Assembly (NCBI GenBank): GCA_964496035.1
Contig: CAZBXI010000004.1
Location: forward strand, 1 to 54,815
Length of the DNA: 54,815 nucleotides
Source of the DNA: EX4484-217-1 sp964496035
GTDB taxonomy: Archaea; Thermoproteota; Thermoprotei_A; EX4484-217-1
Direction: 5' to 3'
Below, one piece after another: positions 25,806 to 34,387 of this stretch (position 1 is the stretch's first letter; each line of letters starts with the position of its first letter). Below the pieces are notes generated by a model. It worked only from the letters and a program-made list of their open reading frames with translations, did no database searches and was not told the origin of the DNA. The position numbers and the translations under genes are program-made.

Positions 25806-27032
25806 TTATTTTCTCCTTCTTCTAGGTTTTTCTCTTCTACGTCTAGGTCTAAATTCTTCTCTTCTCTTAGGCGGTTTCGGATATAATTTCTTAATTTCAT
25901 CTATTCTCTTCTTCAAAGCTTCTTTAAGCTGATCTCCTATGTACTGCCCTGTAAATGCATCTACTCGTGCAGCTATAGCTAGCTTACCTGCTAATGCTCT
26001 AGCTATCTTACCTCTTTGCCATCTTGGAGACCTATGTATTTCTGGGAACTGGAATATTACTCCATGTTTCGGCGGCTTACCTCCAGTCCTTAACGCTCTA
26101 AATAATGCTTTCTCGGCACCTAGTACCTGTATTGTGCTTGCAGGTAGTCTTGCCAGTTCATCTAAGCCTCCAGCTAAAGATATTAGTCTAGCTCCAAGTA
26201 GTGGGCCTACTAGTGCTGTTATGTTTGGCGCTACTTCCCTCATAACCTCCCCTATGTACTGAGCTATGTCTGCTCTTAAACGGTAGAGCTTCAATATTAT
26301 TCCAGCTAAAGTTTGCATAGTTTTAATATCAAAGTCTGTTATGTCTGCACCCATGCTTTTCTTAGCTGCTTCCTCTATTCTCCTAGCCTTACCTTCACTA
26401 AAACCTAGTTTTATGAGGTTTTCTTTGGTGAAGTTTTCTCTAAGACCTAGTTCGTAAACTAGCCTAGCATAATCTTCGTGTTCTCTAATAAGGTCATCGA
26501 GTTCTGGGAAGTGTAAAGAGTACCATTCTCTAAGTCTCGCTACAAATAAGTTAACAGTTCTGTCAATATCGTCTATTGCTCTGACTCCTTGTGCCGCTAG
26601 TAAGTCTCTTTTCTCAACAGCTTTCCTAACTTTTCTCCTCGTTAAAACAACGGATACTTCATGTATTTTGGAGTAGTATTCCTCAGGTGAAGAGGCGAAA
26701 CCATATTTTACTGCGTAGTCTACAACGTTTTCTCTAAAAGCCCTAGCTATGGTATTTCCTGGTTCTATTTCAACGTCTAATCCTTTAGAAGCTACTATTT
26801 TGGCTAATCTTTCATCTTCAACAATAACCTTTTCAATACCTTCAGTTTTTGATAGTTTATCTAGAACTTTTTCATGGAGGCTTGAAGCTTCGCCTCTCTC
26901 AATTCTAAACGTATGATCAACTATTTCATCTAAGTCTCCTTTCGCAACCTCATAGGCAACTACGTTGCCTTTTTCGTCAAATGCAAATACTCCTATAGTA
27001 TGGTCTACAAGGTATACTTTAATCTCAACCAC
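25806..27032 (-). CDS. nop5: Nop5 (Nop56/58 homolog), C/D sRNP core protein
   Basis: The scaffold of the C/D sRNP: it holds fibrillarin by its N-terminal domain, dimerises by a coiled coil and contacts the L7Ae-kink-turn by its Nop domain. The 408-residue protein contains the Nop signature region GPLLGARLISLAGGLDELAR and FRALRTGGKPPKHG, and ends in a Lys/Arg-rich tail (RRKRRR-like). The start is GTG 27032 with AAGGAGG directly upstream. It is an operon with flpA. L7Ae is not in this window. Confidence 0.97.
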   Translation of the reverse strand: MVEIKVYLVDHTIGVFAFDEKGNVVAYEVAKGDLDEIVDHTFRIERGEASSLHEKVLDKLSKTEGIEKVIVEDERLAKIVASKGLDVEIEPGNTIARAFRENVVDYAVKYGFASSPEEYYSKIHEVSVVLTRRKVRKAVEKRDLLAAQGVRAIDDIDRTVNLFVARLREWYSLHFPELDDLIREHEDYARLVYELGLRENFTKENLIKLGFSEGKARRIEEAAKKSMGADITDFDIKTMQTLAGIILKLYRLRADIAQYIGEVMREVAPNITALVGPLLGARLISLAGGLDELARLPASTIQVLGAEKALFRALRTGGKPPKHGVIFQFPEIHRSPRWQRGKIARALAGKLAIAARVDAFTGQYIGDQLKEALKKRIDEIKKLYPKPPKRREEFRPRRRREKPRRRRK

Positions 27033-27180
27033 CTCCTTGTCATCACATATTCAGACTTTTATATTGAACTACCACATATAACTATTTAAGATTACACTAA
27101 TTAAAGTATCAGCTTTAGAGCAAGGATAAACTTAATAAGGGTTAGTAGGGAAACACGTTAGCAGAATAGGTGAGAGCAAA

Positions 27181-27348
27181 ATGCCATCCCACGGTTCAGT
27201 AACTAAAGCAGGTAAAGTTAGAAGCCAAACACCTAAGATACCAGCTAAACCAAGGAAGAATTTGGCTCCAAGACTTAGGAATAGAAAAGAGTATATTAGA
27301 AGACTTGCTCAACAGCAAATGGCGTTGCAGAGAGGTTTCCGTAGGTAG
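27181..27348 (+). CDS. rps30e: 30S ribosomal protein eS30
   Basis: A short gene of 55 codons encoding a very basic protein that begins MPSHGSVTKAGKVRSQTPKI and ends LAQQQMALQRGFRR, clearly eS30 of the small subunit. Here it is free-standing, as in other archaea, not fused to a ubiquitin-like domain as in eukaryotes. AGGTGAG at 27168-27174 lies six bases before the ATG, and a TATA-like AAACTTAATA is at 27128-27137. It is divergent from nop5, sharing a 148-base gap. Confidence 0.95.
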   Translation: MPSHGSVTKAGKVRSQTPKIPAKPRKNLAPRLRNRKEYIRRLAQQQMALQRGFRR

Positions 27349-27462
27349 CTCTACATATCTTTATCAGTTGTAAATTATGATTTAGTTTAAGTTTTCTGAG
27401 ATTTAGAAGATATAAGATATTAAAATATCCTCCTAGAATTTTTACCTAGGTGACTCTTAGTT

Positions 27463-28800
27463 TTGATAGAGGATCCTCTATACGGATATAGAGGTAAAGT
27501 TAGGGAATTTCTTGAAGAACACGGTGTAAAGATAGGTGATAGAGTTAGAATCGAGCGTAAAGATTTTAGTGTTGAAGGAATACTCATGCCCCGAGCTACT
27601 CTCTCCGAGAAACAATTTATAGTTATAAAGCTAGATAATGGGTACAATATAGGTGTACGTTTTACTAGCGATACTAAACTAGTTAAAGTAGCTGAGGGTG
27701 AAGAACTTAAAAAATACACTCCCTCAATTAAGGTTAAATATAATCCGAAGCTACCAAAGGTCTCTATAATAAGTACAGGGGGAACAATAGCAAGTAGGGT
27801 AGATTATAGAACGGGAGCGGTATATCCTGCCTTAAAAACTGAGGACATACTGGAGTTTGCACCTGAAATAATGAGTATTGCAAATATTGAAGCTGAGGTA
27901 CTATTCTCCATATTCAGTGAAAATATGACACCAGAATTATGGTCTAGAATAGCTGAGGAAGTTGCTAAGAAAATTTGGGAGGGATTTGATGGGGTAGTAG
28001 TACCTCATGGAACAGATACTATGTCATACACTGCAGCTGCACTTGCTTTTGCTCTTAGAAACCTACCTGTTCCTGTGGTTCTAGTTGGTTCTCAAAGGTC
28101 ATCAGATAGACCATCATCTGATGCCGCTATGAACCTTTACTCAGCAGTTTTGGTTGCCGGTAAAGCCCCATTTGCTGAAGTTACTGTTGTTATGCATGGT
28201 GAAACAGCTGACACCTACTGTCTTGTTCATAGGGGGACTAAGGTTAGGAAAATGCATACAAGCCGTAGGGATGCGTTCAGATCCATAAACGATAAACCCC
28301 TAGCTAAAGTGGTAGGAGACAGGCTAGTTATAATCAACAATAATTTCACTCCCCGAGATAAGAGCAGAGAACTAGCTTTAGAAAATAAGTTTGATGGTAA
28401 AGTAGCTTTAGTTAAAACATACCCTGGCATGTCGGGCGACATAATAGATTTCCTAGTTGACAAAGGGTATCATGGAATAGTTCTTGAAGGTACAGGCTTA
28501 GGTCATGCCCCAGTCTATATTTTCGAATCCTTAAAAAGAGCTATTGAAGAAGAAATACCTGTAGTTATGACTTCTCAGTGCTTATGGGGACGTATTAACA
28601 TGAACGTTTACAGTACTGGTAGAGACCTCTTAGCCATGGGCGTTATTCCTGGAGAAGACATGTTGCCCGAAGTTGCGCTGGTTAAGCTCATGTGGGTTCT
28701 AGCTAAAACAAGAAACATGGACGAAGTCAGAAAACTTATGCTTACAAATATTGCTGGCGAAATAAACCCAAGAACAGTTTTCTCAGCTTATTTGAGTTAG
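27463..28800 (+). CDS. gatD: Glu-tRNA(Gln) amidotransferase subunit D
   Basis: The asparaginase-like subunit that releases ammonia from an amide donor for conversion of Glu-tRNA(Gln) to Gln-tRNA(Gln). The 445-residue protein has an N-terminal barrel (about 1-85), then asparaginase motifs ISTGGTIAS (catalytic Thr, about 103-111), VVPHGTDTMSY, and SQRSSDRPSSDAAMNL. The start is TTG 27463, supported by AGGTGA at 27448-27453. gatE follows after 12 bases. This pathway implies the organism makes Gln-tRNA indirectly. Confidence 0.96.
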   Translation: MIEDPLYGYRGKVREFLEEHGVKIGDRVRIERKDFSVEGILMPRATLSEKQFIVIKLDNGYNIGVRFTSDTKLVKVAEGEELKKYTPSIKVKYNPKLPKVSIISTGGTIASRVDYRTGAVYPALKTEDILEFAPEIMSIANIEAEVLFSIFSENMTPELWSRIAEEVAKKIWEGFDGVVVPHGTDTMSYTAAALAFALRNLPVPVVLVGSQRSSDRPSSDAAMNLYSAVLVAGKAPFAEVTVVMHGETADTYCLVHRGTKVRKMHTSRRDAFRSINDKPLAKVVGDRLVIINNNFTPRDKSRELALENKFDGKVALVKTYPGMSGDIIDFLVDKGYHGIVLEGTGLGHAPVYIFESLKRAIEEEIPVVMTSQCLWGRINMNVYSTGRDLLAMGVIPGEDMLPEVALVKLMWVLAKTRNMDEVRKLMLTNIAGEINPRTVFSAYLS

Positions 28801-28812
28801 GGGAATGCTTCT

Positions 28813-30735
28813 ATGGGGGAAAAAATAGATTTCAGAAAACTAGGCTTAAAGGTTGGTCTTGAACTTCATCAGCAACTAGACACTAAACATAAGTTATTCT
28901 GCAAATGCCCTACAAAGCTTGTTGAAGAAAAAGGAGAATTTAACTTCATACGTAGGCTTAGGCCCACGAGAAGCGAACTTGGAGAGGTAGATATAGCTGC
29001 ACTCTTCGAGTGGAAGAGAGGAAGATACTACTTATATGAATCATACGATAACTATACTTGCCTTGTAGAAGGCGATGAAGAACCTCCGCATGAGCTAAAT
29101 AGGGAAGCTTTAGAGATAGCTTTAACTGTTGCTTTGCTTTTGAACTCTAAACCCGTTGATGAAGTTCATGTTATGAGAAAAATAGTTATTGATGGATCAA
29201 ACACAACGGGTTTTCAGAGAACAGCTGTTGTTGCTTTAGGAGGGTACCTTGAAGATGAAGAGGGAATTATTAGAATCCAAACCATATGTCTGGAAGAAGA
29301 TGCTGCACGTAAAATAGCTGAAAAAGGAGCTGAAGTAACCTATAGGCTTGATAGGTTAGGAATACCTCTTATAGAAATAGCTACAGGACCTGACATACAT
29401 ACGCCAGAGCAGGCTGAAAGAGTAGCTTACAAAATAGGACAACTTCTAAGAATAACTGGCAGGGTTAAGAGAGGTTTAGGAACCATAAGGCAAGATCTAA
29501 ATATTTCGATAGAAGGTGGAGAGAAAATAGAGGTTAAAGGTGTTCAAAAGCTTGAGCTTATAAGTAAGGTCGTAGCTTATGAGGCGCTGAGACAATATAA
29601 ATTGCTTAAAATTAGAGATGAACTTAAGAAGAGGGGGTTGAAGGAAGAGGACATAGTTTTCAAACCAATAGATGTAACTGAGGTTTTCAGAGGGGCAAAA
29701 AGCAAGATTTTGAAAAGAGCTTTGAAAGAAGGAAAGAAAATAATAGCTCAAGTACTTCCAGGGTTTAAAGGCATACTTGGCACAGAGCTTCAACCTAAGA
29801 GGCGTTTTGGAACAGAACTAGCTGAGTATGCTAAGTTCTGGGGTGGTGTTTCAGGGATCATACATACCGATGAACTACCAGGCTACGGTATCACAATGGA
29901 TGAAGTTAGTAAACTATATGAATACTGCAAAGCGAATCCCAAGAAAGATTCTATAGTTATTGTTGCTGATAGGGAGGAAAATGCTAGGGAGGCATTGAAG
30001 GCTGTTGTTGAAAGAGCAAAATACGCGTTGAAGGGCATACCTAAGGAGACAAGAGCAGCAAACCCTGATGGAACAACAAGATATATGAGACCTCAGCCTG
30101 GAGCAGCTAGAATGTATCCTGAGACCGATGTTCCACCCATAGAAATAACTGAGGAACTGCTTAGGAAGATTAAGGAGAAACTTCCTGAGAGACCTGAGCA
30201 AAAATATGAGAAGTTCGTTAAGGAATATGGTTTAAGCAAAGACTTAGCTAAGCTAATGATAAAATCTTACTGGTTAGACTTGTTTGAAAAACTTGCCGAG
30301 AAATTTAAAGGAAAAGTATCCCCGATTCTAATAGCTACGACATTCGAAAATACATTGAAAGCTTTAAAAGGTGAAGGAGTACCTGTAGAAAACATTAGAG
30401 ACGAAGTATTTGAGGAACTTTTCGAAAAATATGCTGAAAAAACCATAGCTAAAGAAGCAATACCTAAAATACTATCGTGGATAGCCTATCACCCTGAAGA
30501 AAAAGTTGAAAAAGCAATTAAGGCTTTAGGTTTAAAGAGGCTAAAATTAGAGGAAGTTGATAGAATCATAGAGAAAATTGTTGAGGATAAAAAGGAGCTA
30601 GTAATGGCGAGAAGAGAGAAAGCCTTCGGAGCAATTATGGGTTTAGCTATGAAGGAATTAAGAGGGAAAGTTGACGGGAAAACCGTAGCGGAAATAGTTA
30701 AGAGAAAAATAAAGGAACTGCTTAGGAACATGTAA
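28813..30735 (+). CDS. gatE: Glu-tRNA(Gln) amidotransferase subunit E
   Basis: The GatB-related kinase/tRNA-binding subunit that activates and amidates Glu-tRNA(Gln). The 640-residue length includes the archaeal insertion resembling the AspRS GAD domain (about 270-400) and the C-terminal YqeY-like tail (about 560-640). The family start VGLELHQQLDTKHKLFCKCP (about 14-33) and the segment LDRLGIPLIEIATGPDI are diagnostic. It forms an operon with gatD. No premature stops or frameshifts are seen. Confidence 0.96.
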   Translation: MGEKIDFRKLGLKVGLELHQQLDTKHKLFCKCPTKLVEEKGEFNFIRRLRPTRSELGEVDIAALFEWKRGRYYLYESYDNYTCLVEGDEEPPHELNREALEIALTVALLLNSKPVDEVHVMRKIVIDGSNTTGFQRTAVVALGGYLEDEEGIIRIQTICLEEDAARKIAEKGAEVTYRLDRLGIPLIEIATGPDIHTPEQAERVAYKIGQLLRITGRVKRGLGTIRQDLNISIEGGEKIEVKGVQKLELISKVVAYEALRQYKLLKIRDELKKRGLKEEDIVFKPIDVTEVFRGAKSKILKRALKEGKKIIAQVLPGFKGILGTELQPKRRFGTELAEYAKFWGGVSGIIHTDELPGYGITMDEVSKLYEYCKANPKKDSIVIVADREENAREALKAVVERAKYALKGIPKETRAANPDGTTRYMRPQPGAARMYPETDVPPIEITEELLRKIKEKLPERPEQKYEKFVKEYGLSKDLAKLMIKSYWLDLFEKLAEKFKGKVSPILIATTFENTLKALKGEGVPVENIRDEVFEELFEKYAEKTIAKEAIPKILSWIAYHPEEKVEKAIKALGLKRLKLEEVDRIIEKIVEDKKELVMARREKAFGAIMGLAMKELRGKVDGKTVAEIVKRKIKELLRNM

Positions 30736-30739
30736 AACC

Positions 30740-30747
30740 TTAATATA
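30740..30747 (+). promoter_or_regulatory. TATA-like box for the C/D sRNA candidate at 30768
   Basis: TTAATATA with a purine-rich stretch ahead of it lies about 25 bases before the predicted 5' end of the guide RNA, immediately after the gatE stop. The spacing is that of an archaeal core promoter. The assignment is inferred. Confidence 0.45.
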
Positions 30748-30767
30748 CGAGTACTCAGTACAATTAC

Positions 30768-30828
30768 GTGGATGATGAATACTCCCGACTCAGAAGCTTA
30801 AGTGAAGAAAAGGCATTTGTCTGACATT
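30768..30828 (+). ncRNA. candidate C/D-box guide sRNA 1
   Basis: In the gatE-CBS gap a short RNA shows C box ATGATGA (30772-30778), a D'-like CTCA (30789-30792), C' box GTGAAGA (30802-30808), a 12-base guide AAAGGCATTTGT and D box CTGA (30821-30824). GTG before the C box can pair with CAT after the D box. A TATA-like box lies 25 bases upstream and five Ts follow at 30827-30831. The guide complements AAATGCCTT, which I recall as conserved near E. coli 23S position 1938. The D' box is degenerate and the D'-C' spacer (9) is long. C/D guides direct fibrillarin to methylate rRNA. Confidence 0.62.
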
Positions 30829-30914
30829 TTTCGTTAAATAATCGCCACCTAAATATTGTGCTATAAGACGTTATCTGAGATATGTAGTTAAAACATGGCA
30901 CGTAGGTTATTAGA

Positions 30915-31313
30915 ATGATGTCCTTACCAAGCATACCTATATTGTTGAGAGATATCATGATAACTCCTGTAATAACACTTAGTGAAAATGCTAGTGTACT
31001 TAACACTGTAAAACTCATGGCTGAAAACGATATTGGCTGTATAGTAGTTACCAATAGCAATGGTCAGGTATGTGGAATACTTTCTGAAAGAAATGTAATA
31101 AGGGTATTAGGAGCTAAGGGTTTTATAGAGAATCTAAAGGTTAAAGACATAATGTCTAGGAACGTTTATTGTATGAGAGAAGAAAATACTATAGTTGAAG
31201 CTTTACGTGTAATGTTAGAAAGGAAAATAAGACACTTGCCTGTGGTTGATAATAGAAGCACATTGAAAGGTATTGTAACGTTAAGAGACGTGGCTAATAA
31301 AGGTATTTACTAA
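30915..31313 (+). CDS. tandem CBS-domain protein
   Basis: A 132-residue protein of two CBS motifs (about 11-68 and 76-130), forming one Bateman module that usually binds AMP, ATP or SAM and acts as an energy sensor. Signs: IMITPVITLSENASVLNTV and DIMSRNVYCMREENTIVEAL, each followed by a GILSERNVIR or GIVTLRDVAN segment. There is no fused effector domain, so the partner is unknown. It sits alone between the sRNA candidate and the convergent ferredoxin. Confidence 0.9.
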   Translation: MMSLPSIPILLRDIMITPVITLSENASVLNTVKLMAENDIGCIVVTNSNGQVCGILSERNVIRVLGAKGFIENLKVKDIMSRNVYCMREENTIVEALRVMLERKIRHLPVVDNRSTLKGIVTLRDVANKGIY

Positions 31314-31381
31314 TTTAATGACCATACTGTCCTATGTCGTTTCTAGGAAAACTTAAAAATAATGTTAGGAAAGCAGCGTTT

Positions 31382-31624
31382 TTATTCAAGTTTAAACAGT
31401 TTTATAGCTTGCGTAGGGCACATAGCCTCTGCTTGTGTTAAGGAGTTTTCAAGGTCCTCTGTTGCTTCTACAAGTCCTGTATACTCTTTTCCTTCTTCCC
31501 TATATTTTTCCACGATCCTTGCTTTCCCTTCATCGTCGAATTCGAAGACTTCAGGACATATGGATATACAAATACCGTCTCCAATGCAAGCCTCCTTGTC
31601 TATGGTTACCCTGTATTTAACCAT
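31382..31624 (-). CDS. ferredoxin, single-cluster type with Asp ligand position
   Basis: An 80-residue electron carrier. The motif C13-x2-D16-x2-C19-x3-C23-P with C69-P near the end corresponds to the CxxDxxCxxxC type seen in Pyrococcus ferredoxin, where Asp replaces one cysteine and the cluster can be 3Fe-4S or 4Fe-4S. ATG 31624 is chosen because GAGG lies close upstream and the preceding 35 codons of the open frame look unlike protein. It converges on the CBS gene. Confidence 0.9.
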   Translation of the reverse strand: MVKYRVTIDKEACIGDGICISICPEVFEFDDEGKARIVEKYREEGKEYTGLVEATEDLENSLTQAEAMCPTQAIKLFKLE

Positions 31625-31795
31625 ATTTTTCCGCCTCAAAGCGTAATTAAATGCACTATAGTAAAATGTTATCTGAAATTGATAAATATATTCCTCAACA
31701 GATTTAAAAGAGAAAAATTTAATTTCCATAGTGAGGACGATTGCATACTCATCGATAATTTTCTAGCCAGTGAATTTAGGAGTTAAGGGAATGAC

Positions 31796-33013
31796 ATGCG
31801 TAGGTTTCAAAAAGTAGTAATTGAAGTACTAGCAATAGCTATAGTTCTTATTTTCGTACTTTACATAAGAAAGTTTGAGATAGAATTTGCTACCGAAGAA
31901 TATAAGCACTTATATGACATTTTGATGGCAGGTGTATTGATAGTTTTAGCAGGCTACGTTTCTCTAAGAACAGGGCTTTCAACATCTATACTAGAGCTGC
32001 TTTTTGGAGGTCTTGGAAGACTCCTAGGAATTACACCTACTGGAACACTTGCTTTTCTAGCAGAAATAGGTGCAATAATGCTTATGTTTATTGCAGGTAC
32101 TGAGATAGACATTAACATCTTAAAGAAAAAGTTTAAGGAAAGCGTGTTGTTAGGATCGCTAATATTTTTAGTGCCTTTCATAACATTAACCATAACTCAT
32201 GTTGTTTGGAAAGGGGCATTAACTCATGCCTCTATATTGCTAGGTATTGCTTTAGGTGCAACTAGTGTAGCTGTAGTTTACACAATACTTTATGATATCT
32301 TAATACTTTACAGTCCTCTAGGTCAGATACTTTTCAGCGGTGCAATGATATGTGATGTAATTAGTGTTTTAGCTTTAAGCATAGCATTAGAGAAGTTTAG
32401 CATGTTAAGTCTCTTCTATCCTCTTGTATTGTTAGCCCTATTTTTACTTGTTCCTAAGGCAAGTAGGATTATAATTACTCTAAAATCATCGTGGGAGTTC
32501 GAATTAAAGATAATACTATTACTTATGGTTATGTTAGCTGTAGTTTCCTCAGCACTTGGCGTTCACGCTGCTTTAACAGCATTCCTTTTAGGCGTACTTA
32601 TAGCTGAATCAGCAAGGGAACATAAGATTCTTCACGAGAAAATTAAAGGTCTAGGTTTCGGGTTCTTCATACCCATATTTTTCTTCTACTCAGGTTTACT
32701 CATCGACTTTACCGCACTTACAGCCCTTTTCCCATTCTTCATGCTTTTACTCATACTTAGCTTCGGTGGAACATATTTAGGAGCACTTATTGCTGTAAAA
32801 CTTTGTTGTCCCTTAAAGTTTAAGAAAATCTTGGTAGTTTTTAATGCGAAAACAAGTATCACAATAATAGTAGCTTATGAAGGATTAAGAGCTGGCCTTA
32901 TAGATCCTGTTCTCTATTCGCTTATAACTCTAGTAGCATTAACAAGCGCTATTCTTGTCACATTAATTTTGAGAGTAACGCCAACAGTTTCAATGGAGGA
33001 TTTAGCTCTCTAA
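31796..33013 (+). CDS. monovalent cation/proton antiporter (CPA2 family)
   Basis: A 405-residue integral membrane protein with about 12 hydrophobic segments, beginning with a basic end and a first helix (VIEVLAIAIVLIFVLYI). The stretch LLFGGLGRLLGITPTGTLAFLAEIGAIML and the following IAGTEIDI are typical of the KefB/NapA CPA2 family. The paired acidic residues that carry protons lie in AMICDVIS. No C-terminal TrkA domain is fused. Its stop overlaps the convergent hisS by 12 bases. The cation (Na+ or K+) cannot be decided. Confidence 0.88.
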   Translation: MRRFQKVVIEVLAIAIVLIFVLYIRKFEIEFATEEYKHLYDILMAGVLIVLAGYVSLRTGLSTSILELLFGGLGRLLGITPTGTLAFLAEIGAIMLMFIAGTEIDINILKKKFKESVLLGSLIFLVPFITLTITHVVWKGALTHASILLGIALGATSVAVVYTILYDILILYSPLGQILFSGAMICDVISVLALSIALEKFSMLSLFYPLVLLALFLLVPKASRIIITLKSSWEFELKIILLLMVMLAVVSSALGVHAALTAFLLGVLIAESAREHKILHEKIKGLGFGFFIPIFFFYSGLLIDFTALTALFPFFMLLLILSFGGTYLGALIAVKLCCPLKFKKILVVFNAKTSITIIVAYEGLRAGLIDPVLYSLITLVALTSAILVTLILRVTPTVSMEDLAL

Positions 33014-34309
33014 TAAGGATTTAATTTTCTCTACACCTTCACCTACTTTAAGCTCATATCTTTCCCCAGTCCTTCTATCATAAATAGTCATGGTTCCATT
33101 GTCAAGCTCTTTATCGCCTATAAACACTATTATTGGGATCTTCTTTTTCATAGCATATCTTCTTTGAGGTTGCTCTTTTCTCCTCATAACATCTAATTGA
33201 ACGGGAACACCATTGCTTCTAAGTATTGTTGCTATGTGTAGAGCGTACCTGTATATTTCTCGAGAATATCTCATTGTTAATATGTAAACTTTAGTGTATG
33301 TGTATTCCTCTAGCTTAAATATTCCTAATTCTAGACCTGCGTCTATAACTCGCTCTATACCTATTGAGCCTCCTGTTGCTGGTAATGGTTTTCCGGTATA
33401 GATTTCAATAAGGTTATCATATCTTCCACCACCAGCTATGCTCCCGATCTTAGGTTTCTCAATAGTTATTTCAAAGATAGGGCCTGTGTAGTAGTCTAAG
33501 CCTCTTACGAGTGATAGCTCAAGACTTAGGTTGATATCTGGATTTATGAAGTCTAGCATTTGTTTTAAATGATCCACAGCCTCTATTACCTTCTTATTAG
33601 TACCGTAGAAGTGTTCTACTTCGTCAATAACTTTCCTAGGTTCTCCTCTAACAGATATAATCTCAATTATTCTATCTATAAGGCTTGTACTGTAACCCTT
33701 ACGTAGAAGTTCTTCTCTTATACCGTTTAACCCTATTTTATCAAGTTTGTCTATGACCCTGTATACGTCTAGAACGTTTTGAACGCTTAATGATTCCTCA
33801 AAAATTCCAGCTAAAAGCCTTCTATCGTTTATTTTCACTATGAAATCTTTAAAACCTATGTTCTTCAGCGCATCTGAGACCACGTTAATTATTTCGGCAT
33901 CGGCTTCAGGGTGGGGGGAACCAACAATATCTATGTCGCATTGCCAGAATTCTCTATATCTCCCTTTCTGCGGGTTCTCATGTCTCCAAACTCTTGAAAT
34001 GTGGTATCTTCTAAAAGGCAATGGAACTACGTGGTGTGAAAGAAATCTAGCTAAAGGAACTGTTAAGTCGTATCTTAGAGCATACCATTTATTACTCCAA
34101 GGATCTTTGAACCTATAAAGGAGTTTATTTTCTGCTTCTTCACCGTATTTTCCTTTAAGTGTTTCCCAGTATTCTAGAACAGGTGTTTCTATAGGGTCGT
34201 AACCGTACTTTTTAAAAGTATCCTCAACTATGCTAAGGATTTTCTTCCTTAAAATCATTACTTCCGGAGGGAAGTCCCTAAATCCCTTAGGTAAACTGTA
34301 TTTAGGCAT
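33002..34309 (-). CDS. hisS: histidyl-tRNA synthetase
   Basis: A class II aminoacyl-tRNA synthetase of 435 residues. It has the motif 1 region YDPIETPVLEYWE, motif 2 PQKGRYREFWQCDIDIVG, the histidine-binding RGLDYYTGPIFEI, the GGGRYDNL loop, motif 3 GGSIGIERV and a C-terminal anticodon-binding domain. It is a single gene on the minus strand, separated from EF-2 by 78 bases. Nothing is missing. Confidence 0.97.
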   Translation of the reverse strand: MPKYSLPKGFRDFPPEVMILRKKILSIVEDTFKKYGYDPIETPVLEYWETLKGKYGEEAENKLLYRFKDPWSNKWYALRYDLTVPLARFLSHHVVPLPFRRYHISRVWRHENPQKGRYREFWQCDIDIVGSPHPEADAEIINVVSDALKNIGFKDFIVKINDRRLLAGIFEESLSVQNVLDVYRVIDKLDKIGLNGIREELLRKGYSTSLIDRIIEIISVRGEPRKVIDEVEHFYGTNKKVIEAVDHLKQMLDFINPDINLSLELSLVRGLDYYTGPIFEITIEKPKIGSIAGGGRYDNLIEIYTGKPLPATGGSIGIERVIDAGLELGIFKLEEYTYTKVYILTMRYSREIYRYALHIATILRSNGVPVQLDVMRRKEQPQRRYAMKKKIPIIVFIGDKELDNGTMTIYDRRTGERYELKVGEGVEKIKSLLES

Positions 34310-34387
34310 TAACCTATCCTCGAATACAACTTAACCTAACTTATAGTTTCTATACTTTAAAATTTAAGTAGTTAGTTGGGAATTAAG

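Noticed and set aside
27033..27060. GTGATGA on the minus strand upstream of nop5, a possible C box
   Set aside because: No paired D box; the sequence after it is the AAGGAGG ribosome binding site of nop5.
31625..31729. Extension of the ferredoxin frame by 35 codons to ATG 31729
   Set aside because: The extra residues look unlike protein, the standard ferredoxin start is at 31624 and has its own GAGG site.
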